64,000 nt of DNA from positions 148,832 through 212,831 of the forward strand of contig JAFZPM010000047.1 in NCBI GenBank assembly GCA_017550335.1, in the 5' to 3' direction. Numbering within the stretch: position 1 is the stretch's first letter; the number at the start of each line of letters is the position of its first letter. A program made the translations under genes and the position numbers. The notes below the pieces were generated by a model that did not search any database, was not told the DNA's origin, and was given only the letters and a program-made list of their open reading frames with translations. The DNA is from Paludibacteraceae bacterium (GTDB taxonomy: Bacteria > Bacteroidota > Bacteroidia > Bacteroidales > Paludibacteraceae). Positions 55,228 to 64,000 of this stretch are shown here, piece by piece.

Positions 55228-55956
55228 ATGTTCGCATTGTTTAAAAAGGAATTCTGTAATTTTTTCTCTTCTCCGATGGGGTATATCGTCATTGGCGTGT
55301 TTCTTGCCCTGACGGGTCTTTTCCTGTGGGTTTTCCCTGGGGAGGAGAATATCTTGGATAATGGTTACGCCAACATGGACGGACTATTCCACTTTGCGCC
55401 ATGGCTCTACCTTTTCCTCGTGCCAGCGGTTACCATGCGCCTTTTCGCGGAGGAGCGTAGGACGGGTACCATCGAGTTGCTGAAGACGCGCCCTATCTCC
55501 AGTGTGAGCATTGTCCTTTCCAAGTATTTGGCGGGCGTGGCGTTGGTTTTGTTCTCCTTGGTGCCGACGTTGCTCTTCTTCTTGTCCGTCTGGCTTTTGG
55601 GCGATCCGATGGGGAATATAGACATGGGAGGCACTTGGGGTTCGTACATCGGACTCTTCTTCCTGGCCACCTTCTATACGGCGGTGGGTTTGTTCGCCTC
55701 TTCGCTCACGGACAATCAGATCATCTCGTTCATCGTGGCCGCGGTGTTGTGCTTCTTCGCATACATCGGGTTCGACATTGTCTCCGGTATGGCGTCCGAC
55801 GGGCAGACCGAGAGTTTCATCGCCTCGTTGGGCATCAGTGCGCATTATGAATCGATGAGCCGTGGCGTGATCGATAGCCGTGACGTCATCTATTATATTA
55901 TCGCTATTGTCATCTTCCTGTTCTTCACGAAGGAAATCATCGATAGAAAGGGATAA
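55228..55956 (+). CDS. gldF: Gliding-motility-type ABC transporter permease GldF
   Basis: 242 residues, six membrane helices. MFALFKKEFCNFFSSPMGYIVIGVFLALTGLFLWVFP is the GldF start, and AVTMRLFAEERRTGTIELLKTRPIS is the conserved cytoplasmic loop of ABC-2 permeases. In Flavobacterium GldA/F/G form an ABC transporter; in non-gliding Bacteroidales the role is unclear. No gldG or gldA follows here; instead a phosphopantetheinyl transferase gene lies 11 bp downstream. Confidence 0.93.
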   Translation: MFALFKKEFCNFFSSPMGYIVIGVFLALTGLFLWVFPGEENILDNGYANMDGLFHFAPWLYLFLVPAVTMRLFAEERRTGTIELLKTRPISSVSIVLSKYLAGVALVLFSLVPTLLFFLSVWLLGDPMGNIDMGGTWGSYIGLFFLATFYTAVGLFASSLTDNQIISFIVAAVLCFFAYIGFDIVSGMASDGQTESFIASLGISAHYESMSRGVIDSRDVIYYIIAIVIFLFFTKEIIDRKG

Positions 55957-55967
55957 TTCCGTAGCCT

Positions 55968-56579
55968 ATGCTTTATCATTGTGACAGAAACGCCGACGGG
56001 GAAATCCTCTCCATTTGGAAGATGGATGAGCCTGCCGAGGATCTACTTTCCCTGTTCTCCGAGAAAAAGGGGCTTTACCAATCTGAAGTGGAGCGTCATA
56101 AGTCGGTGAAAAGGAGACAGGAGTATCTCTCCGTGCGTGCCTTGTTGCTGGATGCGTTGGGGCATGAGTGTGATGTTTTCCACGATGAAATGGGGAAACC
56201 TTCCTTGTCGGAGGAGCATTTGCGCATAAGCATTTCGCACACAAAGGGTTATGCGGCTATCCTCCTCAGTCCTGTGCGGGAGGTGGGCTTGGATATAGAG
56301 CAGTTCTCCGATAAGATTTTCCATGTCAGGGATAAGTTCCTGCGTGCGGAGGAGAAACAAATCATCGATTCCACCGATAGAACACAGCTGTTGCTTTGTT
56401 GGTCCGCCAAGGAGGCGGTCTATAAACTTTATGAAGGCCTGCGCCCCGAGTATTGGGAGCAGATTACCGTCAAGGCTTTGGATATGGATCAATGTGTGAT
56501 GTTGGCGGAGGTGGAGGATCGACCGCCTGTTTCCCTTCGTTTCCGCGTCTTTCCTGATTTCGTGATGGTGCATAATTGA
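55968..56579 (+). CDS. 4'-phosphopantetheinyl transferase superfamily protein
   Basis: 203 residues. The family motifs are ISISHTKGYAAILLSP (about 85-100), EVGLDIEQF (about 105), and LLCWSAKEAVYKLY (about 143-156), with the Mg-binding Asp and Glu. It transfers the phosphopantetheine arm of CoA to a carrier protein. Short Sfp-type enzymes of this kind in Bacteroidales may serve the fatty acid ACP or an aryl-polyene/other carrier protein; no carrier-protein gene is in this window. Nine bp separate it from the ATP-grasp gene. Confidence 0.92.
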   Translation: MLYHCDRNADGEILSIWKMDEPAEDLLSLFSEKKGLYQSEVERHKSVKRRQEYLSVRALLLDALGHECDVFHDEMGKPSLSEEHLRISISHTKGYAAILLSPVREVGLDIEQFSDKIFHVRDKFLRAEEKQIIDSTDRTQLLLCWSAKEAVYKLYEGLRPEYWEQITVKALDMDQCVMLAEVEDRPPVSLRFRVFPDFVMVHN

Positions 56580-56588
56580 TGACTGACT

Positions 56589-57767
56589 ATGAGGTGCCAC
56601 TATTTCAATCCCGAGAATGATTTGGCGTTGGCCCATGGCGGTGGGCATTACAATCCGCCCGCATCGGCCGTGAAGCTCGCTACGGACTTGTCCCTGTTGC
56701 CTGTCTGGTTCGCCCAGAACGGCGAATTGGTCTTGTCGCGGAATGTTGTGCCTTCTGATTGGCATGCGGATGTTTTCGAACGGTTGGGAATCTCGGTGGA
56801 ATGGACTCCTTTCGCGGAACGGTGTCGCCACCAATCGGAGGATGATGTGCTGGTGCCTTGGGGATGGAATGGGGCGTTGCTCAACGAATGGAACAAGCAT
56901 GCGAAGCGAAAAATCTCGGTGAATGTGGCTATTTTGAGGGAACTGTCCCACCGAAGGTTCTCCATTGAAGTGCTTAAATGTTTGGGAAACAATGGTTTGT
57001 TGCCTCGCTCGTTTGGCATGCCCCAAGAGTTGGGCTCCTTGCAGGAAATCCGCCAATTCATCGAGACATCTCCGCATTGTGTGCTGAAGGCCCCGTGGTC
57101 ATGTAGCGGGAAAGGTCTGCGTTGGGTCAACGAGGAGCGGGGCGGATCGTTGGAATCGTGGTGTTCCAATGTGTTGGCGAGGCAGGGGAGTGTCATAGGG
57201 GAGCTGGTGTACGGGAAAGTGGCGGATTTCGCCATGGAGTTCCGCAGTGACGGTAAGAGGGTTTCGTTTGCGGGATATTCCTATTTTTCCGCCGATGGAA
57301 TGGGCACTTATCGTGGCAACTATTTGATGTCTAATGATTTGATAGAGGAAAAACTTGGCGAATCCATCGGTAAAACAGCCTTTCGGGAGGTCGCACGTTG
57401 CCTCGAGTCGTTTTTTGCCTGTTCCGTGGCACCTTATTATGAGGGCTATTTCGGGGTCGACATGATGGTGGTGGAGGATGGAACGGGCAGATGGATCCAT
57501 CCTTGCGTGGAGGTGAATCTGCGGATGAACATGGGGGTATGCGCAAGGATTATAACCGATAGATATCTATCCCCTTCCTCCGTCGGTGAATTCGTGATAT
57601 GGGCGAACAAATCTTCCGATGAATTGGCGAAAATCTGTTCCGACTATTCGAGGGATTATCCCCTTGTTATTCAAGAAGGTAGGATACGATCCGGCTTCCT
57701 GCCGCTCACATTTATCGGTGAAAACGCCCGTTATGCGGCGACGATCCATGTGAAGGATGCATTGTAG
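56589..57767 (+). CDS. ATP-grasp-like protein of unknown function
   Basis: 392 residues. RCHYFNPENDLALAHGGGHYNPP is a distinctive N-terminus without an assigned function. HCVLKAPWSCSGKGLRWVNE (about 160-180) is the ATP-binding loop, and GYFGVDMMVV ... HPCVEVNLRMNMG (about 285-320) matches the metal-binding E/N region of ATP-grasp ligases. So it probably forms an acyl-phosphate-dependent bond (peptide or amide type); substrates unknown. It follows the phosphopantetheinyl transferase by 9 bp. The stop TAG is the first TAG of a palindromic repeat, so the last codons may have been altered by repeat insertion. Confidence 0.78.
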   Translation: MRCHYFNPENDLALAHGGGHYNPPASAVKLATDLSLLPVWFAQNGELVLSRNVVPSDWHADVFERLGISVEWTPFAERCRHQSEDDVLVPWGWNGALLNEWNKHAKRKISVNVAILRELSHRRFSIEVLKCLGNNGLLPRSFGMPQELGSLQEIRQFIETSPHCVLKAPWSCSGKGLRWVNEERGGSLESWCSNVLARQGSVIGELVYGKVADFAMEFRSDGKRVSFAGYSYFSADGMGTYRGNYLMSNDLIEEKLGESIGKTAFREVARCLESFFACSVAPYYEGYFGVDMMVVEDGTGRWIHPCVEVNLRMNMGVCARIITDRYLSPSSVGEFVIWANKSSDELAKICSDYSRDYPLVIQEGRIRSGFLPLTFIGENARYAATIHVKDAL

Positions 57768-57880
57768 AGACGCAATGCATTATAGAGACGCAATGCATTG
57801 CGTCTCTACGGTGGGACGAATGGGCAAACATATGTGCGATGCGTTTTATTGTTTTAGAGACGCAAAATTTTGTATCTCTA
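57764..57880. repeat. Cluster of palindromic repeat elements (TAGAGACGC family)
   Basis: Three copies of TAGAGACGCAA-type units. A half copy is at 57765-57782, a perfect 26-bp palindrome at 57783-57808 (left half TAGAGACGCAATG), and a diverged copy at 57855-57880 (TAGAGACGCAAAATTTTG then TATCTCTA). They lie downstream of the ATP-grasp gene, with its stop in the first copy. The 57768-57956 gap holds nothing else recognisable. Such palindromes are scattered in many genomes as non-coding elements; they may be terminators or mobile palindromes. Confidence 0.88.
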
Positions 57881-57956
57881 CGATGATAATCGTCTGAAAG
57901 CCAATAAATACCGATAGGTGGTTAACGGGTAGGATAGGGGGGTAGCACGCCTCTCC

Positions 57957-58553
57957 TTATTCGGACATGATATTCAACTCCGTCAGTCCGCTGAGCAGGA
58001 AGTCCGTGAAGGCTTTTTTATTTTCCGGCTGTGAGAACTGCGCCAATTCACCGCGCATGAACGGCACCTCGCAACCCTTCAGCGCACATTGGAAGAGGGC
58101 GGCGGCGAACTTAGGGTTCTTCACATTGAAGACATTTCTTGCGTTTCCTTCGATGAAAATCTTCTCCAGCATCCTACGCTCTTGAAGGTCTAGTTTATGG
58201 CGGACTTTCTCCACCAGGTGTATGTTGCTGAAGAAACTGGCGCGTAGGTTTCCGTTTCTGCGGACGGCTTCCTGGAAGAGGCTCATCCTTACGTAGATAT
58301 AGTTGATTAAGTTCTCCGATGGATTCTGGCTTTTTTGCATTTCCTCCTGCAATTTATGCGCCAGTTGGAATAACTCGTTTTCTATGACCGCGGAGTAGAC
58401 TTCTTCTTTTGATTTGAAATAGGTGTACAATGTCCTCCTCCCCTTTTGGGCTGCCACTGCGATGTCGTTCATCGTCGTGTTTTCCACCCCTTTGGCGGCG
58501 AAAAGTTTTCTTGCTACGTCAATTAATAAATTTCTTGTTTTAATTGTTCCCAT
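57957..58553 (-). CDS. TetR/AcrR family transcriptional regulator
   Basis: 198 residues from the ATG at 58553. The N-terminal helix-turn-helix domain (LLIDVARKLFAAKGVENTTMNDIAVAAQKGRRTLYTYFKSKEEV, about 8-50) is classic TetR; the C-terminal domain is ligand-binding and not assignable. The in-frame ATG at 58592 lies upstream of the -7 box TATTTTTG (58586-58579, minus), which favours the shorter start. The gene is flanked by intergenic regions, so its target is unclear. Confidence 0.92.
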   Translation of the reverse strand: MGTIKTRNLLIDVARKLFAAKGVENTTMNDIAVAAQKGRRTLYTYFKSKEEVYSAVIENELFQLAHKLQEEMQKSQNPSENLINYIYVRMSLFQEAVRRNGNLRASFFSNIHLVEKVRHKLDLQERRMLEKIFIEGNARNVFNVKNPKFAAALFQCALKGCEVPFMRGELAQFSQPENKKAFTDFLLSGLTELNIMSE

Positions 58554-58578
58554 ATCATTTCTCGGTCGTAAGTCCATA

Positions 58579-58586
58579 CAAAAATA
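58579..58586 (-). promoter_or_regulatory. -7 element of the TetR gene
   Basis: On the minus strand TATTTTTG, 25 bp before the ATG at 58553. The -33 box is poor. Confidence 0.4.
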
Positions 58587-58826
58587 CACCATTTTTCCTA
58601 AAAACCGTATTACATTTTTGAAAATTTTAATCGGAAGCGCTGCGATTCCTGGTAAAAGCGTCCATTATATTTTATGTAAATAATCAATTTTATATTGAAT
58701 TTTTTATTGTATATTCGCGTAATGGGGGAATGAGGCAACAACTTGGCGCAATTTTCATGCATGGAGGTGTATGGTTTACTGAAGGAAAGGTGCTGTTCAC
58801 TGAAAAATTCATAAAGAAGGTGAAAA

Positions 58827-58861
58827 TTTGTAAAAAGTTAGAAAATAAATCTACACCTTTG
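58827..58861 (+). promoter_or_regulatory. Putative promoter of the 1524-aa cargo operon, with long leader
   Basis: TTTG (58827-58830), 23-bp spacer, CACCTTTG (58854-58861), one mismatch. The -7 lies in the short palindrome CTAC-N6-GTAG (58851-58864). The leader to 59095 is about 225 nt with no coding frame of note. The rest of 58554-59094 shows only a weak TATATTCG at 58710. Confidence 0.4.
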
Positions 58862-59094
58862 TAGGTGAAAGAGAAGGATAAGATGGATGTACTGTTATGT
58901 TGAAATAATGGTAATCGAAGGTATGAGATTTAGAAGAGAGAATTAGAGGTGTATGCTTAATAAGGGAAGTGTATGTACAAGTCTAATATTATTGAACGAA
59001 ATTTATAACAAGTTGGCTCTGAAAGGAATACATGCGCTGGCATATCTTCTGAATTTTCATGAAAACGAATATGCGCAATTAAAAAATTGAGATT

Positions 59095-62000
59095 ATGTCC
59101 TTAAATCTAGTTACTGGAAAGTTCCAGACAAAAGTGATAAAGAGAGTGATGGTCGCAGGATTGTTGCTCAACTCTTTGAATGTGTTTTCCCAGGACACCA
59201 ATATAGATTCTCCGAACTTGAGTTTCGAGCAGGGCAATTTGGCGAATTGGGAACAATACACAGGAGGCTTTTATCTTGACGATTCGGATAGTACATATAA
59301 GTTCCAGCCTTGGCAGAGGGTGACGAATACTCCGAGAATCTCGATTATGAACGGTTTCTCCGATGCGAACGACCCTGTCATCCGTTGTTGGGATTTCTTG
59401 ACGAATCCGGATGGTAAGACGACTGTCCGTGTCGGTAGCACGGGTATGCCGGAGAACAATGGTGCCCGTGGAGCGAATCAACCTGCCGCAGCTGAGAGGT
59501 TGGTCTATAAATTCAGGGTGACGGAGAACACGACTTTGTTCACCTATTGCTTCGCGGCGGTGTTGCATTGCCCGGACTTGACGACGGCTCAAACCATGGC
59601 GACGGCGGAACATACTGGTGATCAGTTGCCTACGTTCGCCATCGCTGTCACTTTGTTCGACCCTGCCACGGGATTGGACACGAGGCTCCCGTGTGGTGAG
59701 TTCACCGTCAATGCGGATGGTAATAACGCCGCCGAGCTTGAGTTGGTGGCCGACCAACCGGTGACGACCTGTAGAGGTTCCGCTGATGCGAACAATATTT
59801 CCCAATATGCGTTCCGTCGTTGGACCTATGGTAATTTCGACCTCACTAAGCACATCGGTCAGGATGTGACGATCGAAATCATCGTGCATGACTGTTTAAG
59901 GGAGAGCAATGGCGTGATTGGTCCTGGTGGACACCGCGCGTATGGATACTTCTGGGGTGAGACCAAGAAGCTGGAGCTGAAAGTGAAGAACTGTATCGAT
60001 GAGCCGGCGAGGATCATGGCTCCTGAGGGATTCGGCACGTATGAGTGGTCCCGCTCGGACGGTATTAAGGTCGAAACGGACCCGAATGATCCTTCCGTGG
60101 CTGTTATTCCGAATGATCTGAAGAGGGTCGGCATCGATTATAGCTGTAAGCTGACGAGCGCGCAGACTGGTTGCGCGACGGTGGAGCTGAAGACCCAATT
60201 GCAGGAGTTGGATGCGGTGTTGGACTTCGACTACGAGAATGACTGCGATGGATTGGTGCATTTCAAGGATATCAAGGACCAGATCGTCGGTGATAAGGTG
60301 ACTGGTTATTTGTGGGATTTCGGTAACGGGAAGACCCAGAATGTGAAGGAACCTGACGCCCAGTACATGGACCCTGGGAAATATACGGTGGCCATGACGG
60401 TGAAGACGGACTTGGGTTGTGAGAAGACATTCGAGAAGGAGATCGACGTGCGCTATTTCCCTAAATTGCATATTAGTTCGGAAGGTGAGGTTTGTGCGGG
60501 CGAGGAGGTGCAACTCACCGCTATCGGAGCTTCCGCCAAGAGCCGCTTCAAGTGGGATACGGGGAATCCAGCGGATACGACTTCCACCATTAAGGTGGTG
60601 ATCAATGCGTTGCAGAAATTCAACGTGGTTGTGGAGGATGAATATCTTTGCGATTATAAGGCCGATTACACGATCAGGGTGAAGGAGAGCCCTCTCTTCC
60701 TGATCCAAGGTGACGACGAGGTTTGTCTGGATGACACGGCGCACCTGACGGCTTTCGAGTACCTGACGGGCGGACCGATCTCCTATATCTGGAATACGGG
60801 TGACACTTCCGCTTTACTGAAGGCTCGTCCGCTGAAGGATAGTACGGTGTACCGGGTGACGGGAACATACGGGAATGGCTGTTCCACCACGATGGAGAAG
60901 CTCGTGCGTGTGAATCCATTGCCTGTCTTGACGGTCTCCGGCGACGCACAGATCTGTAAGAATGATCCGGCGAACCTGGCCGCGAGTCTGGTCTCCTCCA
61001 ATGGTGATGTGACCTATGTGTGGGAGGACCTGTTTAATGGACAGACCCGTACCGAGTACCCTGATTCGACAACGACATACTCTGTCTCGTGTGTGGACCA
61101 GAAGAATTGTAAGTCCCGTCCCGCTACTTTCACGGTGAAGGTGAAGCCTTTGCCGGATATATCGATCACGGGTGATTCCGCCATCTGCGAGGGGAAAAGC
61201 ACGAAACTGACGGTTAACGGTGTTGGCTCCAATGTGGAGTGGTATGATGGTACGACAGGACAGACCACCATCACCCGCAAGCCGTCGCAGGATACTACCT
61301 ATTGGGTGGAGGGATACTCCAACGGATGTAAGGGTAGGGCGGACTTCACCGTTAAGCTTCTGGATGTGCCTACGGTTTGGATCGAAGGTAACTCGACCAT
61401 TTGCCAAGGTGATTCGACGAACTTGGTGGCTCGTGGTGCGGACACATATGTGTGGAACACTACGGACGAGGTGGATTCCATTTGGGTTTCCCCGTATTCC
61501 GAGTCTGAATATTCGGTGATTGGAACGGTAACCAATGGTGGTTGTGTCGGAACCGCCACGTTCAAGGTGGGTGTCAATGAGCCGCCGACCCTTGTCTTGT
61601 CCGGTAATTCGGATGCTTGCGACGGTGACGTGGCTAAGGTGTCCGTATCGGGTGCGAATGAGTATTTCTGGAGTAACAACGCATATGGACCTAACGTTTC
61701 GGTGAATATATCGGGCGGTGACGATACCCTTACGGTACGTGGTGTGGACAATAACCTCTGTGAGGCGACCGCAACCTGGATCATTAAGATGAAGGAACTC
61801 CCACAACTCTCTTTCACGGGTGAAACCGCTGTTTGTGCGGGGGATATCCTCACGATCACCGCTTCTGGCGCCAACACGTACGAGTGGCAGGATGGTTCCG
61901 GCACTTCGGTCTTCAGTAAGGTGCTGGAGAATGATATGGAATTGAGGGTGAAGGGTTTCATCAATGGATGTTCTTCCAGCCTGATGATTCCTGTCAGCGT

Positions 62001-63669
62001 GTTGCCTGTTCCGTCGCTTTGGGTTTCCGGCTCTGGTGTGACGGGTGTATGCGCAGGTGATCCTGCCGTACTGATTGGACATGGGGCCGACCGTTACCAG
62101 TGGAGCAATGGTGAGACGACAGACACGATCGTGATCTACCCGACCAATTCGACGGATTACTCCTTGTATGGTTATTCGGAAAAGGGTTGTGAGGTCTTTG
62201 TGCCAGTGCCTGTCAAGGTGAACCCTAATCCGATGGTCTACACGAAGGGTGACACGAAGGCCTGCAAAGAGTCCACGGTCACTATCGAGGCGATGGATTC
62301 CAACGGTGAAACCGCAAGTTTCTCTTGGGACAATGGAAGCTTGGGCTCCATCATCACACCAAAGATCATGGGTGACCAAACCTTTACGGTGACGGCGGAG
62401 AACAAGTACGGATGTAAGGGAACGGCGACACATACTGTCACGTTGACGGAGTTGCCGGAACTCTCATGCCTGGGAAAAACCGCCATTTGCTATGGTGAGA
62501 CAACGACGTTGCAGGGACAAGGCGCCATGAATTACACTTGGAGCGATGGTGTGAACGAGTATAGCGGTTCATCTATCAATGTCTCTCCGACATCTAACAC
62601 GCTTATCCGTATGACGGGAAGCAATGTCGGGAATTGCCCTGCCACGATCGATATCCAGTTGACGGTGCTTTCCTTACCATCCGTCTTCATTTCGGGTGAT
62701 AGCGCGGTCTGCTTCGGTGATGAGTTCACCCTCTATGCTTCCGGCGCCGCGACATACAAGTGGAATACTGGCGACTCGACGTCCAGCATCACATATAACA
62801 CAGGGTCTTCTTCCGAGTACTCTGTTGTGGGTACGAACGAGTCGGGTTGTTCTTCCTCCGCCACTCATGTGGTGATGGTGCGCCCTTCTCCTACTATCCG
62901 GATTGAGAAAGGCTTGCAGACCGGATGCCAAAGTAGACCTGATACGATTCGATTCTTCGCATATGGTGGATCGATGTACCAATGGTCCAGCGAACCTTAT
63001 AGCGTGAGCGTGGCGAAGAATGGTCTCACATCCGACTTGGTGGCTACCATCGATGAGCCAATCTTGCTGAAGGTGGAGGGAACGGACGAGTTCGGTTGTA
63101 AGGGATATGCGCAGTATGATGTTGATCTCCTGCCTAGACAGGATATCCGTTTCACGGTCTATCCGACCTTCATCGAGGAGGGTAGCTCGAACGTGCGTTT
63201 CGCTGGAATTTCACCTAAGGAGAGCAAGTGGTTCTGGGAGCCGGATGATGGCGACAAGGTATATGTGGGGGAGAACACTTCCCACTTCTTCAACCCGACT
63301 GCGGCGGACTCCTTCGTCGTGAAGGTGAGGGCCATCGACAAGTACGGTTGCGAGTATACGGGTAGGCAAACGATCTTCACCTGGCTCGACTTTTGGGCAC
63401 CGGAAGGCTTCACCCCTAATGGTGACGACATGAATGATTCCTTCAAGTTCTACGGTGGCGAGTACATGGATAAGTTCACGTACATCATCTACAATAGAAT
63501 CGGAGAGATCGTCTTTGAGGGAAAGAGCATCGAGGACGAGTGGGATGGTACCGTCGACGGTGTGCCATGTCCATGGGGAATCTATGGTTGGTATTGTAAA
63601 TTTAAAAGCAACTATATGGGAATCGACAAGGAGGGAGAACGTAGAGGATTCGTCTCTCTCATTAGATAG
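59095..63669 (+). CDS. Large T9SS type B (CHU_C) cargo with PKD and about twelve Ig-like repeats
   Basis: 1524 residues. The signal peptide ends near NVFSQDTN. The N-terminal beta-sandwich domain (about 35-300) ends with WTYGNFDLTKHIGQDVTIEI, homologous to the 726-aa ORF at 13.6 kb. A PKD domain follows (about 368-452, YLWDFGNGKTQNVKEPDAQY), then about twelve Ig-like repeats of 70-85 residues, each starting with a G-x-x-x-x-C-x-G-D type motif (for example SGDAQICKNDPANL, EGNSTICQGDSTNL). The type B sorting domain is in the last ~93 residues (WAPEGFTPNGDDMNDSFKFY; IYNRIGEIVFEGKS). The repeats resemble SprB-type adhesins. It lies 26 bp upstream of a PorP/SprF gene. Confidence 0.9.
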   Translation: MSLNLVTGKFQTKVIKRVMVAGLLLNSLNVFSQDTNIDSPNLSFEQGNLANWEQYTGGFYLDDSDSTYKFQPWQRVTNTPRISIMNGFSDANDPVIRCWDFLTNPDGKTTVRVGSTGMPENNGARGANQPAAAERLVYKFRVTENTTLFTYCFAAVLHCPDLTTAQTMATAEHTGDQLPTFAIAVTLFDPATGLDTRLPCGEFTVNADGNNAAELELVADQPVTTCRGSADANNISQYAFRRWTYGNFDLTKHIGQDVTIEIIVHDCLRESNGVIGPGGHRAYGYFWGETKKLELKVKNCIDEPARIMAPEGFGTYEWSRSDGIKVETDPNDPSVAVIPNDLKRVGIDYSCKLTSAQTGCATVELKTQLQELDAVLDFDYENDCDGLVHFKDIKDQIVGDKVTGYLWDFGNGKTQNVKEPDAQYMDPGKYTVAMTVKTDLGCEKTFEKEIDVRYFPKLHISSEGEVCAGEEVQLTAIGASAKSRFKWDTGNPADTTSTIKVVINALQKFNVVVEDEYLCDYKADYTIRVKESPLFLIQGDDEVCLDDTAHLTAFEYLTGGPISYIWNTGDTSALLKARPLKDSTVYRVTGTYGNGCSTTMEKLVRVNPLPVLTVSGDAQICKNDPANLAASLVSSNGDVTYVWEDLFNGQTRTEYPDSTTTYSVSCVDQKNCKSRPATFTVKVKPLPDISITGDSAICEGKSTKLTVNGVGSNVEWYDGTTGQTTITRKPSQDTTYWVEGYSNGCKGRADFTVKLLDVPTVWIEGNSTICQGDSTNLVARGADTYVWNTTDEVDSIWVSPYSESEYSVIGTVTNGGCVGTATFKVGVNEPPTLVLSGNSDACDGDVAKVSVSGANEYFWSNNAYGPNVSVNISGGDDTLTVRGVDNNLCEATATWIIKMKELPQLSFTGETAVCAGDILTITASGANTYEWQDGSGTSVFSKVLENDMELRVKGFINGCSSSLMIPVSVLPVPSLWVSGSGVTGVCAGDPAVLIGHGADRYQWSNGETTDTIVIYPTNSTDYSLYGYSEKGCEVFVPVPVKVNPNPMVYTKGDTKACKESTVTIEAMDSNGETASFSWDNGSLGSIITPKIMGDQTFTVTAENKYGCKGTATHTVTLTELPELSCLGKTAICYGETTTLQGQGAMNYTWSDGVNEYSGSSINVSPTSNTLIRMTGSNVGNCPATIDIQLTVLSLPSVFISGDSAVCFGDEFTLYASGAATYKWNTGDSTSSITYNTGSSSEYSVVGTNESGCSSSATHVVMVRPSPTIRIEKGLQTGCQSRPDTIRFFAYGGSMYQWSSEPYSVSVAKNGLTSDLVATIDEPILLKVEGTDEFGCKGYAQYDVDLLPRQDIRFTVYPTFIEEGSSNVRFAGISPKESKWFWEPDDGDKVYVGENTSHFFNPTAADSFVVKVRAIDKYGCEYTGRQTIFTWLDFWAPEGFTPNGDDMNDSFKFYGGEYMDKFTYIIYNRIGEIVFEGKSIEDEWDGTVDGVPCPWGIYGWYCKFKSNYMGIDKEGERRGFVSLIR

Positions 63670-63695
63670 GAAAACTCATATGTAATTGAATTGAA

Positions 63696-64000
63696 ATGAA
63701 GAAGTTATTGTTTATATTGGCGATGGGTCTATGCGGGATGGTATCCGCGCAGGACTTCTCTTTGGTGAACCATAATCTGACCCCCTTCAGCCTGAACCCG
63801 TCGTTGGCGGGAAACGCGAAGGACATCCGATTTGGCTTGAACTACCGGCAGCAGTGGATGGCGCTGGGCAACCGGTACCATACCATACGATTCACCTTCG
63901 ACGAGAGCTTCCACCAGAAGAAGTGCGCCGTTGGTTTCGCCTACTCGTATGATAACATGGCGAACGGGGTGTACGACGTCAACGAGTTCTCCCTGGTCTA
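63696..64000 (+). CDS. PorP/SprF family protein, partial (runs off the window)
   Basis: The first 101 residues are visible. The signal peptide (MKKLLFILAMGLCGMVSAQD) is followed by FSLVNHNLTPFSLNPSLAGN and RFGLNYRQQWMALGNRYHTI, the diagnostic PorP/SprF start. The frame is open to the end of the window. It probably forms an outer-membrane partner for the 1524-aa cargo. Confidence 0.93.
   Translation, partial: MKKLLFILAMGLCGMVSAQDFSLVNHNLTPFSLNPSLAGNAKDIRFGLNYRQQWMALGNRYHTIRFTFDESFHQKKCAVGFAYSYDNMANGVYDVNEFSLV

Noticed and set aside
57764..57880. Palindromic repeats as a CRISPR array
   Set aside because: Only two full units with different spacing and no regular spacers; the units are inverted repeats, not direct repeats with unique spacers.
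60814..62433. A 539-codon open frame on the minus strand within the 1524-aa cargo gene
   Set aside because: It is antisense to a clear repeat protein; the translation is Arg/His/Ile-rich low-quality sequence without family motifs. It results from the codon pattern of the repeats.

Overview
The window looks like a chromosomal segment of a Bacteroidota organism, most likely order Bacteroidales. Support from the sequence: many promoters of the Bacteroidota type (-33 TTTG, -7 TAnnTTTG) and few Shine-Dalgarno sites; type IX secretion (T9SS) cargo with type A and type B sorting domains; two PorP/SprF-family genes; GldF; a long-tailed S16; a Rho with a long Asn/Gln-rich insert; and a sodium-pump decarboxylase set (OadG/A/B). 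No phage, integrase, IS transposase, CRISPR array or rRNA operon was seen.

Layout. 0-7 kb: the end of a surface-polysaccharide cluster (beta-helix protein, three glycosyltransferases), AT-rich, followed by GC-richer gmd-fcl for GDP-L-fucose. 7-13.5 kb: housekeeping genes (tsaB, yicC-gmk-nadD, a TPR protein with ribH, tRNA-Tyr and tRNA-Gly, rho). 13.5-19.7 kb: a T9SS cargo locus with two adjacent secreted-protein ORFs that look like halves of one gene, an OmpA/PD40 protein and a PorP/SprF protein. 19.8-30.1 kb: a minus-strand membrane operon (UPF0227 hydrolase, DUF2157, an unknown protein, MgtC/DUF4010), a plus-strand rsmG-pcm-MBL operon, then HAD, DUF3078 and lepA on the minus strand. 30.8-41.3 kb: a 3260-residue multidomain T9SS protein and a probable surface lipoprotein that share a domain. 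41.5-46.8 kb: oadGAB, a HAD phosphatase and a DUF3089 protein. 46.9-50.6 kb: a T9SS-exported CotH-kinase-like protein with a Gly/Asn/Trp repeat. 50.8-58.6 kb: a tiny two-helix membrane gene broken by an in-frame TAA, two glycosyltransferases, a membrane J-domain protein, rpsP, gldF, a phosphopantetheinyl transferase, an ATP-grasp protein, a palindromic repeat cluster and a TetR regulator. 58.8-64 kb: a second T9SS type B cargo gene with its own PorP/SprF gene, cut by the window end.

How it fits together. The main theme is the cell surface: polysaccharide synthesis plus at least four large proteins sent out by T9SS. The two type B cargo loci each carry a PorP/SprF gene. The two type A proteins and the lipoprotein look like surface display or adhesion factors. 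Individual functions of these large proteins are not known from the sequence. The strongest leads for something undescribed are the giant protein/lipoprotein pair, the split cargo gene at 13.6-17.4 kb and the interrupted small membrane gene at 50.9 kb.
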